Shown one piece after another: positions 27,876 to 36,997 of a stretch of 64,000 nucleotides of DNA; positions within the stretch are counted from its first letter, which is position 1, and each line of letters starts with the position of its first letter. The translations under genes were made by a program, and so were the position numbers. The stretch is from the NCBI RefSeq assembly GCF_900566075.1, contig NZ_UPHU01000001.1, positions 4,092,325 to 4,156,324 on the forward strand. The letters are read 5' to 3'. The notes beneath the pieces were generated by a model that saw only the letters and a list, made by a program, of their open reading frames with translations, ran no database searches and was not told where the DNA came from. Source of the DNA: Mycobacterium pseudokansasii. Its GTDB lineage: Bacteria > Actinomycetota > Actinomycetes > Mycobacteriales > Mycobacteriaceae.

Positions 27876-30800
27876 TCAGTACGTCACTTCCTGCGAGCGC
27901 CGACGAATGGTTGTGACTTCATCGCGCTGGTTTCCGGTGGGGCCGTGGTAGTTCAGCGCGAAAGACTGCTGTGCGTACCCGCCTATCAGGTGCGACGGCT
28001 TGATCATCACCCGGGTCAGAGCGTTGTGGATGCCACCACGCTTTCCCGTCTTCTCGGTGCGTGGCACGTCTACCGCCTTGTCCTGCGCGTGATACATAAA
28101 CACCACGCCTTCGGGTATCCGGTGGCTGACGATGGCCCTCGCGTTCACCACGCCGTTGCGGTTGGTGGCTTCGATCCAATCGTTGTCCTTGACGCCGATC
28201 TTTTCCGCGTCCACGTCCGACATCCATACAGCCTGCCCGCCACGGGACAGTGTGAGCATGTGCAGGTTGTCCTGATAAGACGAATGGATCGACCACTTGG
28301 AGTGCGGCGTCAGGTACCGCACGGTGATGGAGTCGCCGGCCGCATTACCCACAACGGGCTCGTCGAATAGCGCGGTCATGTCCAGCGGAGGCCGGAAGAT
28401 CGGCAGCTGCTCGCCAAGTTCGCTCATCCAATCGTGGTCCAGGTAGAAGTGCTGGCGACCGGTTAGCGTGTGCCAGGGTTTGAGGCGTTCGGTGTTGATG
28501 GTGAAGGGCGAGTAGCGGCGACCGCCTGACTCCGAACCGGACCACTCCGGTGACGTGTTGACAGCTACTGGCCGGGACTGTGTGTCGGCGAAGCTGATTC
28601 GCTTGCCCTCGTTCTCCTTCGCCAGGTCGGCGAGTTCGATGCCAGTACGACGCTGCAGTGCTTTGAAGCCCTCGACGGCCAGGCGCCCGTTGGTCGTTCC
28701 CGACAGGGCGAGGATCGCCTCGGCGGCATACGTGTCTTTGGCCAGCGACGGCCGTCCGGCCGCGACCCCGCTGACCACAGCTCCGTTAACGCCGCGCAGG
28801 TATTCGACCTCCGCCTCCGGGTGAGTGGTTACGCCCTTGACTGTGAGCCCGACGGTTTCCACCATCGGGCCTAGCGCCGCCAACTTTTCTGCGACCGCTG
28901 GATAGTCCCGTTCGACCACCACCAGTCGCGGCATGGTCTTGCCCGGAATAGGTTCGCACTCACCGGCTTTCCAATCCATAACGCGACCACCCGGCTGTGC
29001 GGTGGCGTCGGCACTGTCGTGCTGGAGCGGCACCGCAACGATGTCCTTGCGCTTACCGAGATGCTTCTCGGCAAGCCAGGAGAACCCGCGCGCGATCCGG
29101 TGAAATGCCTCGAAATCGGTCTTGGTCTCCCATGGCGGTGATATCGCCGGGGAGAACGCGTGCACGAACGGGTGCATGTCGGTGCTGGACAGATCATGCT
29201 TCTCATACCACGTCGCGGCTGGGAGCACGATGTCGGAGAACAGCGTGGTGCTCGTGTTGCGGAAGTCCAACGACAGCAACAGATCCAGCTTTCCAATCGG
29301 TGCCTCGTCACGCCAGCGAACCTCTTGTGGCCGTACGCCGTCCTGATCGCTGGCGGCGACGTTGGAATCGGTGCCGAGCAGGTGCTTGAGGAAGTACTCG
29401 TTGCCCTTCGCCGATGAGCCCAGAAGGTTCGCCCGCCACACCGTCAAACAGCGCGGAAAGTTCTCCGGCGCATCAGGATCCTCGCAGGCGAACCGAAGGT
29501 GCCCTGACGTCAACCCGTCCACAATGTGCTGCGACGGGTCCTTTCCTAGCTGCATCGCCTCGTCGGCCAGATCCAGCGGGTTCCGATTGAACGTCGGATA
29601 GCTTGGCATCCAACCCAGCCGGCTGGCCAACGCGATGTTGTCCGCTGCGGTGCGGCCAGCGAACCGGCCATCGGCCAGCGGCGAGGTCATCACCTCCGCG
29701 GTGAACCGGTCGTATCGCCACTGATCGGTCGCCAGATACCAGAACACCGTGCCCTGCATCTGCCGCGGCGGTCGCTGCCAATCGAGCCCGAAAGCCAATG
29801 TGGACCAACCCGTCACCGGACGGCACTTCTCCTGACCGACATAGTGCGCCCACCCGCCGCCGTTGACCCCCTGGCAGCCGGTCAACATGATCAGCGTGAG
29901 AAACGAGCGATAGATCTGGTCGGAATGAAACCAGTGGTTGGTCCCAGCACCCATCAGAATCATCGACCGGCCCTCGGAACGCTCTGCGTTGGAGGCGAAT
30001 TCGCGCGCTACCCGTTCGGCCGCCCTGGCCGGGACCCCGGTGATCGACTCCTGCCACGCCGGGGTGTAGGGCTCGGCCGCGTCGCCGTAACCCGTCGGCC
30101 ACGTGCCGGGCAGTCCCTCACGATGCACGCCATACTGCGCGAGCAACAGATCGAACACGGTCGTAACTCGTTGCCCGGCAACGAGCCTTGTTGGAACGCC
30201 ACGCACCAGCACGCCCGGACTGTCGCCGTCGAATCGCGGAAGCAGGACAGTGGCCGCATCGCTATCCACTTCGCACAGCGTGATTAGCGGGTCCATGCCG
30301 TGCAGGTCGAGGTTCCAGTTTCCCTCCCCCGACGCGGTGAACCGATACCCCAGCGAGCCATTCGGCACCCTGGGATTGGCGTCGGCGTCAAGCACTACAG
30401 TCTTGAATTCCGCGCCCTCGGCGGTATCGCCAAGATCGGCTGCAGTGAGAAACTTTCCCGGCACAAACCCGCCATCGCACTCGGCAAGCGTCACCAGGAA
30501 CGGCAAGTCGGTGAACTTCTTCACGTAGTCGGTGAAATAAGGCGTCGGTCGGTCGACGAAGAACTCCTTGAGGATCACGTGCCCCATCGACATCGCCAGC
30601 GCTCCATCGGTTCCCGGCCGCGCCGGTAACCACTCGTCAGCGAACTTGGTGTTGTCTGCATAGTCAGGTGAGACCACGACCACCTTCTGGCCACGATAGC
30701 GAGCCTCAGTCATGAAGTGTGCATCCGGCGTTCGTGTGACAGGGACATTGGAGCCCCACATGATCAGGTAGCTGGCGTCGAACCAATCGGCCGACTCCGG

Positions 30801-31544
30801 CACATCAGTCTGGTCACCGAACACCTGAGGTGACGCCACCGGAAGGTCGGCATACCAGTCGTAGAACGACAGCATCGAGCCGCCTATCAACGAAATGAAC
30901 CGCGCACCAACGGCATGACTGACCATGGACATCGCCGGAATGGGTGAGAAGCCGGATACCCGGTCTGGGCCGTACTTCTTGATTGTGTACACGTGCGCGG
31001 CCGCTGCGAGCTCCGCGGCCTCCCACCACTCCGCGCGTACAAACCCGCCCTTGCCGCGTGCCTGCTTGTAGCGCGCAGACTTCACCGGGTCGTCCACGAT
31101 GTCTGCCCATGCGAGCACCGGGTCGTTCAACCGCTCCTTCGCCTCGCGGTAATATTGCAGCAGTATGCTGCGCACGTACGGATACCGCACGCGCGCAGGC
31201 GAATACGTGTACCAGGAGAATGAGGCGCCGCGAGGACAACCACGCGGTTCGTACTCCGGCTTGCTGGCCCCAACCGACGGATAGTCTGTCTGCTGCGACT
31301 CCCACGTGATCACACCGTCTTTGACATAGATCTTCCACGAACACGACCCGGTGCAGTTAACGCCGTGCGTCGAGCGCACCACCTTGTCATGTGCCCAGCG
31401 GTCACGGTAGAAATCGTCCGCGGATCGGCCGCCCACCTTGTGCAGGGTCCGCTGGTCAGCGGAGATCTCGCCGCGATGAAAGTATCTGCCCAGCCTTAGC
31501 AGGGCGTCCGCAGCCGCCTCCCTGCTGGTGGGCAAATCCACCAT
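27876..31544 (-). CDS. narG: Respiratory nitrate reductase alpha subunit (molybdopterin)
   Basis: The catalytic subunit, containing bis-MGD molybdenum and one [4Fe-4S] cluster (FS0). The HxxxCxxxC ligand set is seen in HGVNCTGSCSW, with the further Cys in EPRGCPRGAS. Other family landmarks are GFSPIPAMSMVSHA, SFYDWYADLPVASPQ, FGDQTDVPESADW and MWGSNVPVTRTPDAH. I chose ATG 31544 (MVDLPTSREAAA) because AAAGGGGGCG precedes it; this gives 1222 residues against about 1232 for M. tuberculosis NarG. The frame stays open to 31679 without homology. It heads the narGHJI-narK-nirBD run. Confidence 0.95.
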   Translation of the reverse strand: MVDLPTSREAAADALLRLGRYFHRGEISADQRTLHKVGGRSADDFYRDRWAHDKVVRSTHGVNCTGSCSWKIYVKDGVITWESQQTDYPSVGASKPEYEPRGCPRGASFSWYTYSPARVRYPYVRSILLQYYREAKERLNDPVLAWADIVDDPVKSARYKQARGKGGFVRAEWWEAAELAAAAHVYTIKKYGPDRVSGFSPIPAMSMVSHAVGARFISLIGGSMLSFYDWYADLPVASPQVFGDQTDVPESADWFDASYLIMWGSNVPVTRTPDAHFMTEARYRGQKVVVVSPDYADNTKFADEWLPARPGTDGALAMSMGHVILKEFFVDRPTPYFTDYVKKFTDLPFLVTLAECDGGFVPGKFLTAADLGDTAEGAEFKTVVLDADANPRVPNGSLGYRFTASGEGNWNLDLHGMDPLITLCEVDSDAATVLLPRFDGDSPGVLVRGVPTRLVAGQRVTTVFDLLLAQYGVHREGLPGTWPTGYGDAAEPYTPAWQESITGVPARAAERVAREFASNAERSEGRSMILMGAGTNHWFHSDQIYRSFLTLIMLTGCQGVNGGGWAHYVGQEKCRPVTGWSTLAFGLDWQRPPRQMQGTVFWYLATDQWRYDRFTAEVMTSPLADGRFAGRTAADNIALASRLGWMPSYPTFNRNPLDLADEAMQLGKDPSQHIVDGLTSGHLRFACEDPDAPENFPRCLTVWRANLLGSSAKGNEYFLKHLLGTDSNVAASDQDGVRPQEVRWRDEAPIGKLDLLLSLDFRNTSTTLFSDIVLPAATWYEKHDLSSTDMHPFVHAFSPAISPPWETKTDFEAFHRIARGFSWLAEKHLGKRKDIVAVPLQHDSADATAQPGGRVMDWKAGECEPIPGKTMPRLVVVERDYPAVAEKLAALGPMVETVGLTVKGVTTHPEAEVEYLRGVNGAVVSGVAAGRPSLAKDTYAAEAILALSGTTNGRLAVEGFKALQRRTGIELADLAKENEGKRISFADTQSRPVAVNTSPEWSGSESGGRRYSPFTINTERLKPWHTLTGRQHFYLDHDWMSELGEQLPIFRPPLDMTALFDEPVVGNAAGDSITVRYLTPHSKWSIHSSYQDNLHMLTLSRGGQAVWMSDVDAEKIGVKDNDWIEATNRNGVVNARAIVSHRIPEGVVFMYHAQDKAVDVPRTEKTGKRGGIHNALTRVMIKPSHLIGGYAQQSFALNYHGPTGNQRDEVTTIRRRSQEVTY

Positions 31545-31879
31545 CACGCCCCCTTTCCAAGCTCGAAATGTGCAACCCAGATCGGGTGATTCACCAAGCG
31601 TAGGACCGGTCAGGAGGGTGTCAAACTTCGCACTGACGGCCGCGCGCCGGCGGTGCGATTGTTTTAACACAACAGTCACCGAACAACGAACGACGTACCT
31701 CTGGAACCTTGGTGTCTACCTGCGAAGATCAGTTGACAGCCGACATGTGCGGGCGACGGCTGTAACACCGGTCTACTCAGCCGTCACGGCTTCGAATTGT
31801 GCATTTTTCATCTAATTAACACCGGCCGGCTGGCAAAATATCAATCGACGATGGCTACGTGACCTATTGACGCCTGGGG
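31545..31879. other. Non-coding leader of narG
   Basis: About 335 bp without a gene between narG and the IS256 element. It is visibly richer in A+T than its surroundings towards 31790-31850 and should hold the narG promoter. Apart from the candidate operator at 31653-31679 I see no convincing promoter or terminator. Confidence 0.5.
31653..31679 (-). promoter_or_regulatory. Candidate GlnR-type operator upstream of narG
   Basis: Plus-strand reading GTGCG-n6-TTAAC-n6-GTCAC has three half-sites 11 bp apart, about 110 bp before the narG start. Nine of twelve fixed bases of GTnAC-n6-GnAAC-n6-GTnAC agree. This is weaker than the site before narK. Confidence 0.28.
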
Positions 31880-33339
31880 GAGGATGTCCCGAGTCCCGTG
31901 GAACTTCGGTGGCGGTCCGGTGAGCATCAGGCTGCGCTCACCTGATCATTGTGCGCGACGGGTCCGACATGTTTGGCGGCTTCATGTTCGAGCGCGGTCC
32001 GTAGTGCCGGCAGGTGCAGGTGACCGTTGACGCGACGGAACTGCTTGCCGGCCTCGACCATCCCAGCCGCGCACCAGCGCAGCGCCATCTGCCCGTCGCG
32101 CCAGCGTTTGACGTTCCCGGCGTGCTCGCGGCACACCGAGATCATCGATTCGATGCAGTTCGTCGAGCGTAGTGTCCGCGCCAGCGTGGGCGGCACGCCG
32201 AGGCGTAGCACCGTGAGCGTCTCATCGAGGCCCTCGCGCAGGCTGGCCGCCGCGCCCGGGTGGGTACGGTCGAGTTCGGCGGCCAGGGCCAGCAGGGCCG
32301 CCTCGGCCTCCAGCGCCGAGTCGGCGTGGTAGGCGTCGGTCATCCTGCGGCCGGCGGTGCTGCGAAGCCGTTGCGGCAGATGGTCTTTCACATTCCTGAT
32401 CTTATGGAGCTGACAACGTTGGATGACCGGATGGTCGAGCACGTCGACTACCGCCTTGCGCAGCGCCTTGGACCCGTCCAGGCCGACCAGCATCGGCCGG
32501 GTCACGTCCAGGCCCCGTTCCCGCAAGTCCACCAGCAGGCCGGTAACCAGGGTCGCGTTCTCCGTGGAGCCCTCCACCAACGCCAACGGATGCTTGACCC
32601 CGTCGATGCCGATACCCAGGGCCACCACACAGCACGATTCGGCGAAGTGCACCCCATCGATCATCAACGCCACCAGATCCAGCCCCGACAGATCCGCGGC
32701 GAGCAGCTCGGCCAGCGCGGTCTCGGTCATCGCGACGAACCTGCGGGAGACCGCTGACTTGCTTGTCGCCGAGGATGTTTCGGTGACCTGCTGCCCGACC
32801 GGCTCCAGCCCGACCGGGTAACGGCGGGTCGAGAGCCCGGCGAGCATCTTCTCCATCGCCATCTTGCCCAGAATCTCCGTCGAACTGAACAACTCATACG
32901 AGGCGACCGGCAGTTCGCCCGCCCCGTCGGCGGCCCGCACCCGTGGGCGGGTCACCGGCACCCGGCGACCACCCAGGGTCACCGAGCCGCGTTCACGGCC
33001 GTGGCGCACCGCTGTCCGCGCCGCATCATGGCGGCCCTTCGGCCCAGCCAACGCTGTCACGTCGGCCTCCATCAGCATCTGCATCACCTGCAGACCGGCG
33101 CCCACGGCCAAAGCCAGCAGGCCCTCCTGCATGTTCTCGGCGATCTCGGCCATCGCCACACTGACGTGTTCTGGGATCGCGGGCGCCGTCGCGTCCACGG
33201 CCAAATTCTGGTTAGTCTTCTTCACGGTGGTGGTCCCCTTGCAGTTGGTGTTCTTGGCGGAACGCCCGACACCTACCACACGGCAGGTCTCAAGCGGGGG
33301 ACCGCCACCTCAAGTTCTACGACGCCCGGGACAACCTCC
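31880..33339 (-). mobile_element. IS256-family insertion sequence, apparently complete
   Basis: An element of about 1.46 kb with imperfect terminal inverted repeats of some 40 bp. The left end (from 31880) and the complement of the right end (to 33339) share GAGG-TGTCCCG and later GGTGGCGGTCC. An 8-bp direct repeat GCCTGGGG flanks it (31872-31879 and 33340-33347), the usual duplication length for the family. The boundary may shift by 1 bp because of a G run. A single intact transposase fills it, so it could be active. Confidence 0.85.
31927..33225 (-). CDS. IS256-family (mutator-type) transposase
   Basis: A DDE transposase of 432 residues. The acidic residues appear in MIDGVHFAE (first Asp), VGLDGSKALRKAV (second Asp) and NCIESMISVCRE (Glu), and the C-terminal RRVNGHLHLPALRTAL closes the family profile. 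I chose a GTG at 33225 (VKKTNQNLAVD) with AAGGGGA 7 nt upstream; an ATG at 33279 is in frame but lacks a ribosome site. No stop or frameshift interrupts it. Confidence 0.9.
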   Translation of the reverse strand: MKKTNQNLAVDATAPAIPEHVSVAMAEIAENMQEGLLALAVGAGLQVMQMLMEADVTALAGPKGRHDAARTAVRHGRERGSVTLGGRRVPVTRPRVRAADGAGELPVASYELFSSTEILGKMAMEKMLAGLSTRRYPVGLEPVGQQVTETSSATSKSAVSRRFVAMTETALAELLAADLSGLDLVALMIDGVHFAESCCVVALGIGIDGVKHPLALVEGSTENATLVTGLLVDLRERGLDVTRPMLVGLDGSKALRKAVVDVLDHPVIQRCQLHKIRNVKDHLPQRLRSTAGRRMTDAYHADSALEAEAALLALAAELDRTHPGAAASLREGLDETLTVLRLGVPPTLARTLRSTNCIESMISVCREHAGNVKRWRDGQMALRWCAAGMVEAGKQFRRVNGHLHLPALRTALEHEAAKHVGPVAHNDQVSAA

Positions 33340-33395
33340 GCCTGGGGTGTATCGGCGGAGACGAGCAGGAATGCCCTCTCTGGCTGGCCGTGACA

Positions 33396-33421
33396 GGGCA
33401 GATTCCAGTCAACGTCGCAAC
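33396..33421 (+). repeat. 26-bp inverted repeat, left copy
   Basis: GGGCA followed by GATTCCAGTCAACGTCGCAAC, 25 of 26 bases identical to the complement of 35209-35234. Read inward, both copies have the same sequence, as terminal inverted repeats do. The copy lies 22 bp before the DUF3024-like gene. Confidence 0.85.
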
Positions 33422-33443
33422 GGACAGCTGTGACGCTAGTGGA

Positions 33444-33785
33444 GTGTCGGGTCTGCCGGAGACGGATGTCGCGCGGGTGCAGCGGTGGTGCCGGGCCAGG
33501 GTGCCTGAGCATGTTCGTGACGAGGTGCGCGTCGAGGCTGACGTTGCTGAGCGTCATCTGACGATCGTGGAGTGCCGCTCGCTGTGGCGGACGGATGTGG
33601 GGACGGAGTGGACCCGCGTCCCCATCGCGCGGCTGCGTTACACGAAGACCACCGGGGTGTGGTCGCTGTACTGGCGTGACCGTAATGTGCGCTTCCACGC
33701 CTATGACGGGGTGTCACCCACTTCTGTTATCGAGGATTTGTTGGCCGAGGTCGATCGCGATCCCACAGCTATCTTTTGGGGCTGA
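33444..33785 (+). CDS. DUF3024-like protein
   Basis: A 113-residue protein of the DUF3024 type, function unknown. It has VARVQRWCRARVPEHVRDEV at the N-terminus, LTIVECRSLWR, WSLYWRDRNVRFHAYD and a C-terminal DRDPTAIFWG. I chose GTG 33444 because it gives the family's usual length; GTG 33390 is in frame but would start inside the inverted repeat. It converges with the IS30-type transposase and lies inside the 26-bp inverted-repeat pair, so it may be a passenger of a mobile element rather than a resident gene. The composition is ordinary for the genome. Confidence 0.75.
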   Translation: MSGLPETDVARVQRWCRARVPEHVRDEVRVEADVAERHLTIVECRSLWRTDVGTEWTRVPIARLRYTKTTGVWSLYWRDRNVRFHAYDGVSPTSVIEDLLAEVDRDPTAIFWG

Positions 33786-33957
33786 GTGTCGTTGCGGGGC
33801 AGAGCAATGCCCACATGACATGACCAAACGTTGCCGGCCGGGTATGGGGGGTAAACATCCGTGCGGGCCTTCGGCCCGCGCGGCGTTCGTCGAACGGGCC
33901 ACCGGGGTTGACGTGGTGAACGCTCCCCGGGCCAGAGCGGGGGGCTGCTGTGACCTC

Positions 33958-35184
33958 TTATGCGGTCTTCACCGCAGCAGCGCTGCTGATCAGATCAGCT
34001 GGCCGGGCCCAGCCGAGAGTCTTGCGTGGCCGGTCGTTGATTTCGTCGGCGACCCGCTGCAATTCCTCCGATGAGATGTGTTCCAGGTCAGTGCCTTTGG
34101 GGAAGTAGTCGCGCAGTAGGCCGTTGGTGTTCTCGTTGGAGCCGCGTTACCATGGTGAGTGCGCGTCGCAGAAGAACACGTCCGTGCCGGTGGCCGCGGT
34201 GATTTGCTGGTGGTAGGAAAGTTCCTTGCCCTGATCCCAGGTCAGCGTTCGTCGAAGATCCGGTGCCAGAGCACCCAGCGCGGCGACGACGCCGTCACGC
34301 ATCGCTTCTGCGCTCGGGCGCCCGGTGGACACGTGGATCAGGATCACAAAGCGGGTGACACGTTCGACGAGAGTTCCTATCGCAGAACGGTTCCCGGCCC
34401 CCATGATGCTGTCCCCTTCCCATTGCCCGACCTGCACCCGGTCGTCGACCTCGGCAGGTCGATCAGCGATCATCGTCATGTTGGCGATCCGGCCAGCACG
34501 CTGCAATCCCTGCAGCTGCCGGCGGCGGCGCCGGCGTCGGCACCTGGCTGGACGGGTTAACTCGACCCGCGGGTCGTAGATCGCCTGATAGATCGATTCG
34601 GTGCACAGCTGCCGCTCGGGTTGGTCGGGGAACCGGATCACCAACTCGTGGGCGATCTGTTCAGGACTCCATCTCTTGGCCAGCAGATCAGAAACAACAC
34701 CGCAGAGTTCCTCGTCACGCTCCACCCGGCGGGTACATGATGATCGCGATCGCCGTCCGACGGCAAGCCGCAGCGCGGTAGCAGGTAGATAACGTCCCTG
34801 GTCATCGCCGCCGCGGCGCAGCTCCCGTGAGATCGTCGAGGCCGCCCGGCCCAGCTGATCGGCGATGCCGCGGACACTGACACCCTCACGGTGCAAGTCA
34901 GCGATCATCGTCCGCTCGTTCAGCGACAAGTATCGGGGATGCGGATCGGGTTGCGCGTCACTCACCGCTGGATAGTGCACCGAATCGCCGGCCTTGTTGA
35001 CCACTGTGCGCCCATAGCGCCAGCGTGTCCCCGTCTTGCGGTCGACACCGACGATCCGGCACGCCTCAGAGTTGCTGATGCCTTGGGCGATCAGCCGGCC
35101 GAACCACTCCCGCTCCTCGACCAGCATTCCGCCACTTGGGCGCCCACGTCCCCGGGCCTTCCGCTGCTTCCGCTCCGCTCCCAT
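33958..35184 (-). pseudogene. IS30-family transposase, interrupted by a nonsense codon
   Basis: It starts at ATG 35184 (MGAERKQRKARGRG), GGAGG 6 nt upstream. The N-terminal helix-turn-helix is SVRGIADQLGRAASTISREL. The DDE core shows GQWEGDSIMG (Asp) and TWDQGKEL (Asp). After CDAHSPW the frame meets a TAA (34147-34149). Reading through restores RGSNENTNGLLRDYFPKGTD, which holds the catalytic Glu, and continues to a TAA at 33958-33960. Relatives usually have Gln at the stop position, so CAA to TAA is the likely change. The truncated protein lacks the third catalytic residue and should be inactive unless the stop is suppressed. Confidence 0.88.
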
Positions 35185-35208
35185 CGCAACCTCCGAAAAG
35201 TCTTCGGT

Positions 35209-35234
35209 GTTGCGACGTTGACTGGAATCCGCCC
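35209..35234 (-). repeat. 26-bp inverted repeat, right copy
   Basis: The complement reads GGGCG then GATTCCAGTCAACGTCGCAAC and pairs with 33396-33421. It lies 25 bp before the IS30-type transposase start. It may be a terminal inverted repeat of that element or the outer edge of the IS21 left end that begins here. Confidence 0.85.
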
Positions 35235-35349
35235 GGCTTGAGGTGGCCCCCGCCTGCGGGGGTGGCGGGGTGTCGTTGTGACGGTCTGATTTGGCCCCAC
35301 CTCTGCGACACGCCGTGACGGTTGGGACGGCTTGAACTGGCCCCACCTC
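35233..35349 (+). repeat. Three IS21-type terminal repeats (left end)
   Basis: Three related 23-bp units of the pattern CGGCTTGAACTGGCCCCACCTC lie at 35233, 35281 and 35327, spaced 48 and 46 bp. The last two agree at 19 of 23 positions. Regularly spaced repeats at the ends are the hallmark of IS21 elements and are thought to bind IstA. They precede the istA remnant. Confidence 0.7.
35247..35262. terminator. Compact GC hairpin at the IS30/IS21 junction
   Basis: CCCCCGC-CT-GCGGGGG, a perfect 7-bp stem with a 2-nt centre. It may block transcription entering the transposase genes on either side. No T tract follows. Confidence 0.45.
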
Positions 35350-35392
35350 ACCGTGAGCAGCATCCGGATGGCCCGGATCGCTGGTCACGAAG

Positions 35393-36997
35393 GTGAGGGC
35401 TTGGAGGGTGAGGTCAGGGGTGGAGCAGTTTGCGGCGATTCGCCGTGATCACCGGGTGGAGGGATTGTCGATTCGGGCGCTGGCCGACAGGCATGGTGTG
35501 CATCGGCGCACGGTGCGCCAAGCGTTGGAGTCGGCGATCCGGCCGGCGCGCAAGACGCCGCAACGGGTCGCGCCACGGTTGGATCCGTTCAAGACGGCGA
35601 TCGATGAGATGCTGCGTAGTGCTCTGGATGCGCCGAAGAAGCAACGCCACACGGCGCGAATGGTTTTGGCGCGGCGGGTGGACGAGCATGACGCGGTGGG
35701 ATTGTCGTATTCGACGGTGCGCGATTATGTCCGCAAGCGCCGCCCCCAAATCCTGGCCGAGGCGGGCAAACCGCTGGAGCAAGGATACGTGCCGCAGACC
35801 CATGAGCCGGGGGCCGAGGCGGAGGTCGACTTTCATGACCTGTGGGTGGTGCTTGGCGGGGTGAAGGCTAAGACCGCGTTGTTCACCATGCGGTTGTCGT
35901 ACTCGGCACGCGCGGCGCACCGGGCGTTTTGACCCAGGGCCAGGAGGCGTTCCTGGAGGGACACGTGTATGGGTTCGAGCGCCTGGGTCGGGTACCGGTG
36001 GACAAGGTGCGCTATGACAACCTCAACAGCGCGGTCAAGCAGGTGTTGTTCGGGCGCTCCCGGCAGGAGAACGAGCGCTGGATCGCGTTTCGCAGTCACT
36101 ACGGGTATGAGTCCTGGTATTGCCAGCCCGGCCATGAGGGCAGCCACGAGAGAGGCGGCGTGGAGGGCGAGGGCGGGCGGTTTCGCCGCAATCATTGCGT
36201 GCCCATGCCGGTGGTGGACTCCATTGAGGAACTCAACACGCCGCTCGAGGCCACCGATGACGCCGACGATGCCCGCCGTGTCGGCAACCGCGCCATCTCA
36301 GCCAGGACTGGGCGTTCGAGAAGACACTGCTGCGCCCGTTACCGACTGAATCATTCGACACCGCACTGCCTTTGACGCCTCGAGTGGACCGCGACGCCCA
36401 GGTGATAGCGCGCTGCAATCAATATTCCGTACCGGTCCGGTTCATCGGGCATCGCGTGCGGGTGAAGCTATCGGCCTCGGCGGTGATCGTCTATGACCGC
36501 AACACGGTGGTGGCCCGACATCAGCGCGCGGTCGGTAAGGGCGCCAAAGTCCTTGATTTGGACCACTATCTGGAAATCCTGCTGCGCAAGCCCGGCGCGC
36601 TGCCCGGGGCGACCGCGCTGGCGCAGGCCCGCGCATCGAAGGCCTTCACTGCTGAGCACCAGACGTTTTGGACGCCACCCGCCAAGCCCACGGTGACGCC
36701 GGCGGCACCCGGGTGCTCGTGGAGGTGCTGCTGCTGCACCGCCACCTCTACCGCGCCGACGTGCTGGCCGGCATCAGCGGCGCGCTCTCGGTCGGGTCCA
36801 CCAGCCCCGATGTGGTGGCCCTGGAAGCCCGCAAGGCCGCCGACCGTCGCGGCGCGGCGAGCGGCCTCCACGATGCCCACCGGGGTGGTCGTGTCGTGGT
36901 GCTGGCCAAGCATCGCAGCGCGGCAGTGCCTGCCGATGAGCGTCCGCTGCCCTCGGTGGAGAAATACGACACGCTGCTGGGGCGGGAAACCTCATGA
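35393..36997 (+). pseudogene. istA: IS21 transposase IstA, three frameshifts
   Basis: Conceptual joining of four frames gives an IstA of about 530 residues. An N-terminal helix-turn-helix (GLSIRALADRHGVHRRTVRQAL) is followed by the integrase core with EAEVDFHDLWV, then YDNLNSAVKQVLFGRSRQEN, ESWYCQPGHEGSHERGGVEG and the C-terminal LLLHRHLYRADVLAGISGAL. The frame changes near 35930 (after RAAHRAF), near 36300 (before QDWAFEKTLLRPL) and near 36668 (after HQTF). Three independent breaks mean the gene is dead, not programmed. The start could be any of the GTG codons at 35393, 35408 or 35420. Confidence 0.88.

Noticed and set aside
33301..33314. GCCACCTCAAG shared by the IS256 right end and the IS30/IS21 junction near 35237
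   Set aside because: Only 11 bp, in different families' ends; probably chance.
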